Below are positions 25,565 to 34,553 of a stretch of 64,000 nucleotides of DNA, in pieces. The stretch is from Hymenobacter busanensis (GTDB lineage Bacteria > Bacteroidota > Bacteroidia > Cytophagales > Hymenobacteraceae): contig NZ_VTWU01000005.1 in the NCBI RefSeq assembly GCF_008727865.1, positions 1 to 64,000 of the forward strand, given 5' to 3'. Position numbers and translations under genes: made by a program. The notes beneath the pieces were generated by a model. The model worked only from the letters and a program-made list of their open reading frames with translations, was not told where the DNA came from and did not search any database. Numbering within the stretch: position 1 is the stretch's first letter; every line of letters starts with the position of its first letter.

Positions 25565-26566
25565 ATGCATACAGTAACTCTCATTCCCGGCGACGGCATC
25601 GGCCCGGAAATCACCCGTGCGGTTCAGGACATTTTCACGGCGGCCCAAGTGCCTGTGCAGTGGGAAGAGCAGAACGCCGGCCAGACCACCTTCGACCAGT
25701 CGGGCGAGCTGATTCCGCAGAGCCTGATTGACTCGCTCGAGCGCACCCGCGTGGCCCTGAAAGGCCCGATTACCACCCCCGTAGGCAAGGGCTTCCGCTC
25801 CATCAACGTGACGCTGCGCCAGCAGTTCGACCTCTACCAGAACGTGCGCCCGGCCTGCACCACCGAGGGTATTGCCTCGCGCTACTCGGGCGTAAACCTG
25901 GTGCTGTTCCGCGAAAACACCGAAGGCCTGTACTCGGGCCTGGAAATGTTCGACGAGCACCACGGCATCGGCGACTCCATTGCGCGGGTATCGGTGGTGG
26001 GCGCGCGCAAGATTTGCCGCGCCGCGTTTGCCTACGCCGCCAAGCACGGCCGCAAAAAAGTAACGCTGGCCCACAAGGCCAACATTCTGAAAGTGGCCGG
26101 CAAGATCATGCTCGACGCCGCGCAGGAGGCCGCCCGCGAATTTCCGCAGATTCAGTACGAGGACAAGATTATCGACAACATGTGCATGCAGCTCGTGACC
26201 AAACCCGAGCAGTTTGACGTGATTGTGACGACCAACCTCTTCGGCGACATCCTCTCCGACCTCTGCGCCGGCCTCGTAGGCGGCCTGGGCGTGGTGGCCG
26301 GCGCCAACATCGGCGACGACATGGCCATCTTCGAAGCCGTACACGGCTCGGCACCCGACATTGCCGGCAAAGGCATTGCCAACCCCACGGCCCTGCTGCG
26401 CTCGGCCCTGCTGATGCTGGAGCACTTGGGCGAGAAAGAAGCCATGACGCGCATCGAAAACGCGCTGAACGAGACGCTCAAGCACAAAGAGCAGTGCACC
26501 GGCGACCTGGGTGGCTCGGCCAGCACCCAGCAATTTGCCCAGAACGTTATCAACAACCTGAAGTAG
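25565..26566 (+). CDS. NAD-type isocitrate dehydrogenase (isopropylmalate dehydrogenase family)
   Basis: The ATG at 25565 gives 333 residues, typical of the short NAD-dependent isocitrate dehydrogenases rather than the long IcdA/IDP forms. Landmarks are [11 protein letters not shown] at the N-terminus, [13 protein letters not shown] in the substrate-binding loop, and [19 protein letters not shown] with the metal-binding aspartates. [16 protein letters not shown] follows near the C-terminus. It would convert isocitrate to 2-oxoglutarate in the TCA cycle. A homologous homoisocitrate or isopropylmalate role is less likely because no leucine biosynthesis genes are adjacent. It ends at the hairpin at 26607. 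Confidence 0.9.
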   Translation: MHTVTLIPGDGIGPEITRAVQDIFTAAQVPVQWEEQNAGQTTFDQSGELIPQSLIDSLERTRVALKGPITTPVGKGFRSINVTLRQQFDLYQNVRPACTTEGIASRYSGVNLVLFRENTEGLYSGLEMFDEHHGIGDSIARVSVVGARKICRAAFAYAAKHGRKKVTLAHKANILKVAGKIMLDAAQEAAREFPQIQYEDKIIDNMCMQLVTKPEQFDVIVTTNLFGDILSDLCAGLVGGLGVVAGANIGDDMAIFEAVHGSAPDIAGKGIANPTALLRSALLMLEHLGEKEAMTRIENALNETLKHKEQCTGDLGGSASTQQFAQNVINNLK

Positions 26567-26606
26567 CCGCCGCCGCTGCTTGGCGCGTATATTTACGGCA
26601 GAACCC

Positions 26607-26641
26607 GCCGCGCCGCCGCAACAGGGCGGCGCGGCTTTTTT
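26607..26641 (+). terminator. Terminator after isocitrate dehydrogenase
   Basis: A perfect 11-bp GC stem (26607-26617 with 26625-26635) is followed by six Ts. It separates the gene from the DUF1573 lipoprotein at 26658. Confidence 0.85.
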
Positions 26642-26657
26642 CTTTCTACCTACCCGC

Positions 26658-27179
26658 ATGAAACGCACTCTGTTCTCGACGATGCTGGTGGCCGCCGCGC
26701 TGCTCACCGGCGCCTGCCAGCAAGACAAGCCCGAGGTGGGCGAAGCCGGCATGAACGCCGCCGCCACCGAAGCCGCTGCCAACCCCGTAGTGGATAACCC
26801 CAACGTGGCCGGCGAAACCGCCGAAGCCCCGAACCCCAACGCCCCGGTGATGACCTTCACCGAAACCGAGCACGACTTCAAAGACATTGCGCCGAACTCG
26901 GTGGTGAAGCACACCTTTGAGTTTACCAACACCGGCAAAACCCCGCTGCTCATCGAAAACGCCCAGGCCTCGTGCGGCTGCACCGTGCCCAGCTGGCCCA
27001 AAGAGCCCGTGGCCCCCGGTCAGAAAGGCTCCATCGACGTGCAGTTCGACGCCCACGGCAAGTCGGGTATTCAGAACAAGCAGATTACCATCCGGGCCAA
27101 CACCCAGCCCAGCATCACCCAGATTGCCATTCGCGGCAACGTGCTGACCGACGGCGCGCAAGGCCCGGTTCGTCAGTAA
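26658..27179 (+). CDS. DUF1573 lipoprotein
   Basis: The ATG at 26658 gives 173 residues with a lipoprotein signal (LLTGAC, Cys20). An Ala/Asn/Pro-rich linker comes next, then a DUF1573 immunoglobulin-like domain (about 70-165). Characteristic segments are ETEHDFKDIAPNSVVKHTF, EFTNTGKTPLLI and ASCGCTVP with its paired cysteines. DUF1573 proteins are abundant in Bacteroidota, face the periplasm, and have no settled function. The gene precedes yajC, ybbR and coaE, an order often conserved in the phylum. Confidence 0.88.
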   Translation: MKRTLFSTMLVAAALLTGACQQDKPEVGEAGMNAAATEAAANPVVDNPNVAGETAEAPNPNAPVMTFTETEHDFKDIAPNSVVKHTFEFTNTGKTPLLIENAQASCGCTVPSWPKEPVAPGQKGSIDVQFDAHGKSGIQNKQITIRANTQPSITQIAIRGNVLTDGAQGPVRQ

Positions 27180-27191
27180 ACTCAGTGGGTA

Positions 27192-27267
27192 AGCGGCTGG
27201 GCTGAGAAGCCAGGAGTAGGTCGAGCCGGATTGGTGGATCTGCCCCGGGCTGCTCAGCCCAGCCGCT
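27192..27267. repeat. 15-bp perfect inverted repeat between DUF1573 and yajC
   Basis: Arms at 27192-27206 and 27253-27267 are exact reverse complements, separated by 46 nt. They nearly fill the gap between the DUF1573 stop and the yajC start. There is no T-run, so it could be an mRNA processing or attenuation stem rather than a terminator. Confidence 0.65.
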
Positions 27268-27288
27268 GCTACACGCTTCATCACTCTC

Positions 27289-27609
27289 ATGCTCCTGACC
27301 CTTCTCTTACAAGCCCAAACCGAGAACAGCCCGTTGCAGTGGCTTTTCCCCATCTTGCTGCTGGGCGTGTTTTACTTTTTCATGATTCGGCCCCAGCAAA
27401 AGCGGGCGGCCGACGCCAAAAAGCTACGCGAAGGCCTGTCTAAAGGCACGCAGGTGGTGACCATCGGTGGGCTGCACGGCCGCATTGTGGAGCTGAGCGA
27501 CGAGAAAGTAACCCTGGAAGTCGACAAAGGCACCCGCCTGACCTTCGACCGCTCGGCCATTGCCCGCCAGTTGGGCACGCCGGCCACCCAACCCGTCGGT
27601 GAAAAGTAA
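27289..27609 (+). CDS. yajC: Sec translocon accessory subunit YajC
   Basis: This 106-residue protein has one transmembrane helix (LQWLFPILLLGVFYFFMI, about 16-33) followed immediately by RPQQKRAADAKKLREGL and TQVVTIGGLHGRIVELSDE. These are the standard YajC landmarks. YajC associates with SecDF-SecYEG in the inner membrane. It sits directly upstream of ybbR and coaE and is probably co-transcribed with them. Confidence 0.95.
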   Translation: MLLTLLLQAQTENSPLQWLFPILLLGVFYFFMIRPQQKRAADAKKLREGLSKGTQVVTIGGLHGRIVELSDEKVTLEVDKGTRLTFDRSAIARQLGTPATQPVGEK

Positions 27610-27696
27610 GTCGCTGGTAATAATGTGACAGGCAGGGAGGGCGCTGCCAAAACGCCCAATTTGCCACCGCCTTATCTTTCCATCACCTCCCACGCC

Positions 27697-28677
27697 ATGC
27701 CGCTGCAACGCGCCCGTACGCTGGTCCGCTGGTTCGTCAGACCCCTGTCGGAACCAGAGCGGAGCTTTTGGCGCGTGGTCACGAGCTGCCTGCTGGCGGC
27801 CGTAACGCTGTGGCTGCTCAACGCCCTCAACAAAACCTACACCACCCGCATCAGCTACCCGGTGCAGTGGAGCTACGACGCCTCCCGCTACATTCCGGTG
27901 CGGCCGCTGGAGCAAGGCGTGGCGGTGCAGGTAACGGGCCGGGGGTGGAAGCTGCTGCGCAACGCGCTGGGTTTCGATGTGCGCCCGGCCGAAGTGCTGG
28001 TGCGCCGGCTGCCCATCAGCCGCTCGCTGCCGGGTACGGCCCTGCGGCCGGTGCTCATCAGCACCATGGAAGGCTTGCAGCTGAACGCCATTCTGACTGA
28101 TACGCTTTACTTCGAGTTCGACCGCCTAGCCGAGCGCCGGTTGCCGCTGCGCCTGAGCCCCGCCGCCGACGGTTCGGCCCTGGCGTTTGCCGCCCGGTTT
28201 GCGCCCGAAAGCATCACCTTCCGCGGCCCGGCCACTACCCTCAACGCCCTGCCGAGCCCGTACCCGGTGCACTTGCCGCAAGCCCCCGCCGGCAGCAGCG
28301 ATGGGAGCATCATCGTGCCCATTGGCGGGCCGGCGCTGGTGGAAACCGATGTGGCGCAAGTGAAAGTGAAGCTGCAGCCGCGGCCCTTGCTCACGCGGGT
28401 GGTGCGGGTGAAGCCCGAGCTGCGCAACTTTCCGGCCGGGCTGGCTTTCCGGCTGAAACCGGCTACCGTGCCGGTACAGGTGCAATACTTTCCCGAAGAC
28501 AGCAGCCGTCTTGCACTGGCCGAAGTGCGTGTGCTGGTCGATTTCCGGCAGCTGCACCAGTCCGATTCCATGCTGCAGCCGGTGCTTATGCCGCTGCCCG
28601 CTACGGTGCGCGGGGCTCAGGTGCTGGCGCCCCGGGTGCGCCTCGTCGCCGCTCCGACACCACCCGTTTCGCTCTAG
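27697..28677 (+). CDS. YbbR-like domain protein
   Basis: The ATG at 27697 gives 326 residues. One N-terminal transmembrane helix (about 27-45) precedes a beta-rich extracytoplasmic region with YbbR-type repeats, such as ISYPVQWSYDASRYIPV and VRVKPELRNFPAGLAF. In Firmicutes, YbbR (CdaR) regulates the diadenylate cyclase CdaA, but no cyclase gene is adjacent here. The location between yajC and coaE is the standard Bacteroidota order. The stop is two bases before the coaE start. Confidence 0.82.
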   Translation: MPLQRARTLVRWFVRPLSEPERSFWRVVTSCLLAAVTLWLLNALNKTYTTRISYPVQWSYDASRYIPVRPLEQGVAVQVTGRGWKLLRNALGFDVRPAEVLVRRLPISRSLPGTALRPVLISTMEGLQLNAILTDTLYFEFDRLAERRLPLRLSPAADGSALAFAARFAPESITFRGPATTLNALPSPYPVHLPQAPAGSSDGSIIVPIGGPALVETDVAQVKVKLQPRPLLTRVVRVKPELRNFPAGLAFRLKPATVPVQVQYFPEDSSRLALAEVRVLVDFRQLHQSDSMLQPVLMPLPATVRGAQVLAPRVRLVAAPTPPVSL

Positions 28678-28679
28678 CT

Positions 28680-29294
28680 ATGCTGAAAATTGGCATCACC
28701 GGCGGCATCGGCTCCGGCAAAACAGTGGTGTGCCGCCTGTTTGCTGTGCTGGGCGTGCCTGTGTACGACGCCGACACCCGTGCCAAATGGGTGATGCGCC
28801 ACGACCCAGTACTGCGCCACGAGCTGATTGCTGCGTTTGGACCCGAGGCGTACCTGCCCAGCGGCGAACAGGACCGCCTGTACCTGGCCCGGCGCGTGTT
28901 CAACGACCCGGCTCAGTTGGAGCGGCTCAATGGCATTGTGCACCCGCGGGTGGGCCAGGATTTTGCCGATTGGGCTGCCGCGCAGCAACAAGCCGGCCAC
29001 GCCTACGTGCTCAAGGAGGCCGCGCTGTTGTACGAATCAGGCTCCTACAAGCAGCTCGACCGCATCATCACGGTGTTTGCCCCGCAGGCCCTGCGCCAGC
29101 AGCGCGTACTCCGCCGCGACCCGCACCGCACCCCCGACGACGTACTGAGCATCATCGGCAAGCAACTGAGCGAGGAAGAAAAGCGCCAGCGCGCCGACTT
29201 TGTGCTCTACAACGACGACCAGCAGATGCTGCTGCCGCAAGTGTTGGCGCTGCACGAAAAGATTCAGGCCTTGGCTGGGGCGGCTACGGTGTAG
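28680..29294 (+). CDS. coaE: Dephospho-CoA kinase
   Basis: CoaE phosphorylates dephospho-CoA in the last step of coenzyme A synthesis. The 204 residues have the P-loop GGIGSGKT (8-15), the substrate-lid region VYDADTRAKWVM, and HPRV with the following helix. All are CoaE landmarks. It is the last gene of the yajC-ybbR-coaE run. Its final 11 bp overlap the 3' end of the convergent glycosyltransferase gene. Confidence 0.95.
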   Translation: MLKIGITGGIGSGKTVVCRLFAVLGVPVYDADTRAKWVMRHDPVLRHELIAAFGPEAYLPSGEQDRLYLARRVFNDPAQLERLNGIVHPRVGQDFADWAAAQQQAGHAYVLKEAALLYESGSYKQLDRIITVFAPQALRQQRVLRRDPHRTPDDVLSIIGKQLSEEEKRQRADFVLYNDDQQMLLPQVLALHEKIQALAGAATV

Positions 29295-30948
29295 CGGCAG
29301 TCGACGCCGGCTGCTCGCGCCGCTGAATGGAGAGAATCTTCACGCCGTTGCTGTATTCGTGGTGAATAGCCCAACCAAGTCCTTCAGTGGCCAAGTACGG
29401 CTGCGGATGCCAGCGGTAGAAGCCCAGGAAATAGTCGGCTTGCTCTTTGGGCACCACTTCCAGGCGGGCGCGCTCGGCCGGTGACAGAATCCGCAGGTTA
29501 ATTTTGAGCAGGCCGTTGTTCTGCGTAGCCACCCGAATGCGGGGCGCATCGTCGTGCTGCAGAATCCATTCGAGACCTTGGCGGTAGCTCAAGCCCCAAT
29601 AATCCCGCTCGTAGCCGTTTTCGATGTCATCGGCCGACAACAGGTTGTTGAAGTACACCTGCTGATGCGGATGGTCGCGAACGATGCGCCAGAGCGGCTC
29701 CAGAGAACCAAGCGCAGTCAGCCCAAGCAGCACCGCCGCCGCGCTCCGAACTTTGGTGCTGTGGCCTGTGCGTCGTGCGCGCAGCAACTGCTGCATTCCG
29801 CTCACGGCAAACAGCAGCAGAGCGGGGTAAATGAAATACAGGTGACGCCAGCCGTCGTAGAGGACAGAGTGCAACACCAGTACCGCCACCAACGGGCCAA
29901 ACAACCATGCGCCGAACAGGACATCGAGACGACCGGCGGCGGTGCGCCACAGATGGGGAAAATACCCCACCACCCGCCGAAGCAGCAGCAGCAAACCGAG
30001 CGCAAATGCCCCGAGATACACCAGCGGAGTGGTAATGACAATCCACACAAATGGATAGTGCCAAGGCAGACGCAGGGTATTTTCCATCACGCCGCGGTAG
30101 AACACGGGGCTGTCGAGGCGCTGAAAAGAGCTGAGGTTTTCGAAGGCGGTGACGAGGTTTTGCCACGGCGCCTCCCACAGCCAGGGCCACAGCAGAACAG
30201 CAGTGCCTGCCGTGAGCGGAACCCAGGCAAGCAAGCTGCTGGCCAATTGCCGCCGCAAAGCCGGGGTGGCGGCGGCCGTCAGAACCGCGCCCAGTACCGT
30301 GAGAGGCAGCAGCAGCACCCCGTTGACACGCAGGCCGATAGCGGCGCCGCAGGCCAATCCGTGCCAGAGCCCCCGCCGCCAGTTGGGCGCGTGCAGCAGT
30401 TCGGCCAGCGTGTACATGCTGATGGTGAAGAACGACAAAAACACGGCGTCTTTGGCGTTGTAGAACCCTTCGGCAAACAGGCGCGGCGTGGCCAACAACC
30501 AGAACGCGGCCAGCAAGCCGAGACGCCAGTCGGCAAAGCGGCGTTTGGCCAAGCCGTAGAAAGCCAGCAAGCCCCCAAACGTAATCAGGAACGTGCACAG
30601 GTGGCGCAGGTAATACAGCGGCTGCGAATCGCGGGCGCCCAGCAGCTTGGAGAATAGCAGCACCGGATATTCAAAGGCTGGGCCATGGTCGCGGTCGGGG
30701 TACTCGCGTAGGGGCGGAATGTCGGGGTAGTCCTCGAGGCCCTCCGCCAGGGTGGGGATGCCCAACTGCTGGCCCACGTAGTTCACGTTCACCACCCCGT
30801 TGTACTGGTCGATGGGCTCATCCCACGACACGCCGTAGTCGCGAAACAGCGCGAGGCCCAGCAGCAGCACGGCCAGAAAAAACGAGGGCACTACCCAGCG
30901 CGGCGGGGTGGTGCTAGACACGATAGACAGCAGGCGAGCTAAGCGCAC
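29284..30948 (-). CDS. GT39-like membrane glycosyltransferase
   Basis: The 554 residues start at GTG. About 11-12 transmembrane helices form a GT-C fold like dolichyl-phosphate-mannose mannosyltransferases (PMT/ArnT). The first extracytoplasmic loop carries the acidic pair in YGVSWDEPID, as expected for the catalytic Asp/Glu. The C-terminal ~110 residues are soluble. It probably transfers a sugar from a polyprenyl-phosphate donor to protein or lipid. It converges on coaE with an 11-bp overlap. The 245-bp region upstream (30949-31193) shows nothing I can name. Confidence 0.82.
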   Translation of the reverse strand: MRLARLLSIVSSTTPPRWVVPSFFLAVLLLGLALFRDYGVSWDEPIDQYNGVVNVNYVGQQLGIPTLAEGLEDYPDIPPLREYPDRDHGPAFEYPVLLFSKLLGARDSQPLYYLRHLCTFLITFGGLLAFYGLAKRRFADWRLGLLAAFWLLATPRLFAEGFYNAKDAVFLSFFTISMYTLAELLHAPNWRRGLWHGLACGAAIGLRVNGVLLLPLTVLGAVLTAAATPALRRQLASSLLAWVPLTAGTAVLLWPWLWEAPWQNLVTAFENLSSFQRLDSPVFYRGVMENTLRLPWHYPFVWIVITTPLVYLGAFALGLLLLLRRVVGYFPHLWRTAAGRLDVLFGAWLFGPLVAVLVLHSVLYDGWRHLYFIYPALLLFAVSGMQQLLRARRTGHSTKVRSAAAVLLGLTALGSLEPLWRIVRDHPHQQVYFNNLLSADDIENGYERDYWGLSYRQGLEWILQHDDAPRIRVATQNNGLLKINLRILSPAERARLEVVPKEQADYFLGFYRWHPQPYLATEGLGWAIHHEYSNGVKILSIQRREQPASTAATP

Positions 30949-31193
30949 TTAGAAGTAGCAATAAGTGGATCAAGCCAAAACTACAGCTTGGCCCAGACTT
31001 TCTGCTCCGCATCCGGGAAAGCCGCCACCTGACTACTAGTGCCAGAAACTTGTCTCCAAGACAATGCTAAGCAAAGCGCAGATCGTCAGCTATATGGCTT
31101 TGTGAAGGGCGCATGCCGCAGGGGCTTCTCGAAATTTGTCCGTAGCTATTAGCCCGAAATGCCTCAGGGCTTGGTGTATTGACTCATTATTCG

Positions 31194-31727
31194 ATGGAAA
31201 ACGCTGCCCCATACTTTCGCAACGATGCGGCCGAAGTGCAAGCCACAGCCGATGGTATTGCCGTCATAACCTGGCGCCCCGGCACCCGCGCGTTGGCCGA
31301 TTTTCAGGCCGCTATGGAAGCCTTGTTGCTCGTGGTGCGTCGGCAGGGCACGGGCAAGGCGCTGGTAGACCAACGCGACCTAACCCCTCTCTCGCCGGCC
31401 GAACAGGCGTGGGCGCTGGAACACTGGCTGCCCCGCGCCGTGGTGCAAGGCAACTACCGCTACGGCGCCGTGCTGCCGCCTCGCGACCCGGCGGCTCGGC
31501 CCACCACAACCGCCGTGCGCCTGCGTGCCGATGCCCATGCGCCGCTGTACCAACTCTTCGACGAGGAAACGACGGCGCGCGAATGGTTGCGCCATCAGGT
31601 CGTTATCAAGTCCCAACTGGGAAATAAGCCGGATACCAACAGCAAAACCGCCACTTCGTATTGCTACAAAGTGGCGGTTTTCGTGGTGGGAGATACTGGG
31701 TTCGAACCAGTGACCCTCTGCTTGTAA
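31194..31727 (+). CDS. STAS/SpoIIAA-like protein with no stop codon of its own
   Basis: The ATG at 31194 gives 177 residues. Residues 1 to about 140 look like a genuine alpha/beta domain of the SpoIIAA/STAS type (GIAVITWRPGTRALADFQAA, ALVDQRDLTPLSPAEQAWAL). The last ~35 residues are an artefact of position. They translate a terminator hairpin (31644-31681) and then the antisense of tRNA-Val. The first in-frame stop (31725-31727) falls in the tRNA anticodon loop. If the hairpin terminates plus-strand transcripts, the mRNA would end before any stop codon. The family is uncertain; the unusual end is directly visible. Confidence 0.6.
   Translation: MENAAPYFRNDAAEVQATADGIAVITWRPGTRALADFQAAMEALLLVVRRQGTGKALVDQRDLTPLSPAEQAWALEHWLPRAVVQGNYRYGAVLPPRDPAARPTTTAVRLRADAHAPLYQLFDEETTAREWLRHQVVIKSQLGNKPDTNSKTATSYCYKVAVFVVGDTGFEPVTLCL
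31644..31681. terminator. Terminator of tRNA-Val, also facing the upstream ORF
   Basis: A perfect 13-bp stem (31644-31656 with 31669-31681) has T-runs on both strands. It is placed to terminate the minus-strand tRNA-Val and could also stop plus-strand transcripts of the ORF at 31194. Confidence 0.8.
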
Positions 31728-31761
31728 GGCAGATGCTCTGAACCAGCTGAGCTAATCTCCC
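31687..31761 (-). tRNA. tRNA-Val (anticodon TAC)
   Basis: The minus strand folds as a 75-nt cloverleaf. The acceptor stem pairs 31755-31761 with 31688-31694 and the discriminator is A. The anticodon stem TCTGC/GCAGA encloses CTTACAA, giving anticodon TAC. The T-arm contains GGTTCGAACCC. Confidence 0.95.
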
Positions 31762-31912
31762 TTTTCCTTCGCGGCGTATGTGCCGTTTGGGAATGCAAAT
31801 ATGGGGGGTGTTTTCGGAAAGCACAACACTTTGCCGACATTTCGGGAGAAAATTTTCAATCGAAAGCGGCGTTCTGGCGCAATCGATTCACTTTCAAGCG
31901 GAAAAATTTAGG

Positions 31913-34465
31913 GTGCGGGCGTTGAAATGGGCGAAGTACGTTGGGCTGGGGCTGGCCGTGTTGCTGGTGGGCGGCGCGGTGGCCCTGTGGCTGGGGCAGG
32001 AGCGCATTATCGGCCTGTTTGTGGCGGCGGCCAACCGCCACCTGTGCACTCCGGTTCAGGTAGCTCGCTTGGACGTATCGTGGTGGACGGCGTTTCCCCG
32101 CGTGAGCGTAACTCTGCATCAAGTGCGGGTGGGCGGCTCGCTACGGTCCGATACTGCGGCACTGGCCCGCCTGCAGCGGATCCACTGTGCTTTCGATGCC
32201 TGGGATATTGCGAGTGGGCGCTACCGCATTCGGACGCTGGTGTTGGACGGCGGCGCAGTGCATTTGCGCCATGATGCCCATGGGCAGGCCAATTACTACA
32301 TCTTTCGATCTGACACTACCAACGCCGCCAGCCCCGTGACGCTGGCCCTGGATCGGGTTCAGCTGAAGAACGTGGCGCTGGTAGTGGCCGACTCCGCGCT
32401 GCATCATCACTACGCCCTGCAAGCGCATGACCTCACAGCGGCCCTCGCCATTTCTACCGATACGGTGCACTTGGCGGCCCGCGGCACGGCGGGAGTAGCA
32501 GGCTTGCGGCTGGGCAAGGATACCTACCTGGCCCGGCGCGAGCTAGTGGTAGACGGAGCCGTGCGCTATGCTCGCAAAACGCATCAGCTGCTGCTTGCGC
32601 CTTCGCGGGTACAGCTTGGGCGCGCGGCCTATGAGTTGTCGGGTGCGGTTGGCTGGGCGGGCGCTACGCAGCTGAACCTGCGCGTAACGGGGCGCCAAAC
32701 CGATGTGCAAAGCTTGTTGGTGCTGCTGCCGCGTCGCCTGAGCCGGCCGCTGGCCGCCTACCGCAGCCGCGGGGAAGTGTATTTTGGCGGAACGGTGCAG
32801 GGCGAGCTGTCGGCCACGCGCAGCCCGCGCGTGGCCGTGCAGTTCGGGTGTCGTAACGCGGCTTTTTACCACCCCGGTACCCGGCAAACAATAGAGCACG
32901 TGTTTCTGACGGGGCACTTTAGCAACGGGGCCCAAGCAACGGCTCGCGCGGCAGTGCTCGAACTGCGCGACGTGCGCGGCACACTACGTGGGCGACCATT
33001 CAGCGGCAGCCTACGCTACGCCAATTTCCTGGACCCTACAGTACAGCTCCGGCTGCGCGCGGCCCTCGACGTGGGCGACGTCCTGCGCTTCTATCCCGTT
33101 GCGGCCATTCGGCAGGCCAGCGGCCGGGCGCGGGCCGATATTCAATGGAGCGGCAACCTGCGGGCGTTTCGCCGAAACCCAGGGCGGGCAGCTACACAGG
33201 CGTCCGGCGAACTGGTGCTGGAAGGTGTGAATGCACAATTACGAACGGTGGCCCCACCGCTTACCAACCTGCGCGGCAGCTTTCTGCTGCGCCGCAACGA
33301 CGTGGCCGTTACCGATTTCCGGGGAAAGATAGGCGCATCCGATTTCCAGCTCGATGGGTTGCTGCGCAACGCCGTGGGCTGGCTGACGATGCCTAACCAA
33401 ACCGTGCTGGTAGAAGCCGACGTGGCCTCCCGCGCCCTGAACCTCGACGAGCTGCTGGCCGCCCAGGGCGTGGGCAAAAGCCGGCAAGCGGGCCGCGCGC
33501 CCGCGGCCGAATATGCGTTTAAGCTGCCGGCCGATTTGGCCCTCGACCTCAATGCCTCGGTGGAGAAGCTGCGGTTTCGGCGGCTGCGGGCCCGGGACGT
33601 GCGCGGCACGGTGCGGCTGCAAAACCAAGTGCTCAGTACCCCTGGTGCGTCCCTGACGGCCGCCGGTGGCCGTTTCGAAGTGCGCGGCTCACTCGATGCG
33701 CGCCAACCGGCACTGCTGCAGGCGCATACGGTGGCTTCGTGCCGGCGTGTGTTGCTCGATAGCCTGTTCTACGTGTTCGAGAATTTCGGCCAGGACTTTA
33801 TTACCGCGCGGCACCTGCGGGGCGAGCTAACGGCCACGACCGATGCCGAGGTGTTTTTCACGCCGCAGCTGCAGCCGCTTGCCAACCGGCTGGAGGCCGA
33901 GGTACACGCCACCGTGCGGCGCGGCGAGCTGAACAACTTCGAGCCCCTGCAGAAGCTGTCGATGGTAGCCAGTCGCGACCAGTTGCGCCACTTGCGTTTC
34001 GACGAGCTGACCAACACCGTGTATGTGCAAAGCGGCACCGTATACGTGCCCGAAATGGAAGTCCGCTCGAACGTGCGCACAGCCTCTCGCCTCACCGTTA
34101 CGGGCACGCATACGTTTGACCAGCAGATGGATTACCACTTGGTGGTGCCCCTGCTGCCCGGTCTGCGCCGCCCGGTAGTGCGCGCCGCCGATGGAGCGCT
34201 GACAACGGCCCAGGGCCCGGCGCTGCTGCTGCATGTGTGGGGCGACGAAAACAATTTTCGGGTGGGCTACGACCGACAGCAAGCCTCCGCGAAACGAAGC
34301 GCCCCCGCGGCCGGCGAAATGTCCCCCGCTACTAAGCCAGCCGGCCCCGCTACGGCTGGGCTTCCGGCGTCGGTGCCCCGGCTGCGCGACGTGCTGAAGA
34401 CCCCGATTAAGCCAGCCGAAAAAAAGCCGCCGACGCCTCAGCCGGGGGAGGCTTTCGAGTTTTGA
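31913..34465 (+). CDS. AsmA-like protein
   Basis: A GTG start at 31913 gives 850 residues; TTG at 31922 is an alternative. The longer upstream frame overlaps the tRNA leader region and is implausible. An N-terminal membrane anchor (about 8-28) is followed by a very long beta-rich region. The C-terminal part contains FEPLQKLSMVASRDQLRHLRF and the TVYVPEMEVRSN pattern, typical of AsmA_2/DUF3971 proteins. AsmA-like proteins are proposed to bridge the periplasm and move lipids to the outer membrane. A Pro/Lys-rich tail ends the protein. Confidence 0.8.
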   Translation: MRALKWAKYVGLGLAVLLVGGAVALWLGQERIIGLFVAAANRHLCTPVQVARLDVSWWTAFPRVSVTLHQVRVGGSLRSDTAALARLQRIHCAFDAWDIASGRYRIRTLVLDGGAVHLRHDAHGQANYYIFRSDTTNAASPVTLALDRVQLKNVALVVADSALHHHYALQAHDLTAALAISTDTVHLAARGTAGVAGLRLGKDTYLARRELVVDGAVRYARKTHQLLLAPSRVQLGRAAYELSGAVGWAGATQLNLRVTGRQTDVQSLLVLLPRRLSRPLAAYRSRGEVYFGGTVQGELSATRSPRVAVQFGCRNAAFYHPGTRQTIEHVFLTGHFSNGAQATARAAVLELRDVRGTLRGRPFSGSLRYANFLDPTVQLRLRAALDVGDVLRFYPVAAIRQASGRARADIQWSGNLRAFRRNPGRAATQASGELVLEGVNAQLRTVAPPLTNLRGSFLLRRNDVAVTDFRGKIGASDFQLDGLLRNAVGWLTMPNQTVLVEADVASRALNLDELLAAQGVGKSRQAGRAPAAEYAFKLPADLALDLNASVEKLRFRRLRARDVRGTVRLQNQVLSTPGASLTAAGGRFEVRGSLDARQPALLQAHTVASCRRVLLDSLFYVFENFGQDFITARHLRGELTATTDAEVFFTPQLQPLANRLEAEVHATVRRGELNNFEPLQKLSMVASRDQLRHLRFDELTNTVYVQSGTVYVPEMEVRSNVRTASRLTVTGTHTFDQQMDYHLVVPLLPGLRRPVVRAADGALTTAQGPALLLHVWGDENNFRVGYDRQQASAKRSAPAAGEMSPATKPAGPATAGLPASVPRLRDVLKTPIKPAEKKPPTPQPGEAFEF

Positions 34466-34553
34466 AGACTCGACCGTAGCGCATCAACATTTGCGCGGAG
34501 GGCGCGTATGGGCTTAGCAGATTCCTTTCCCACAACCCTACACACCCGCACTC

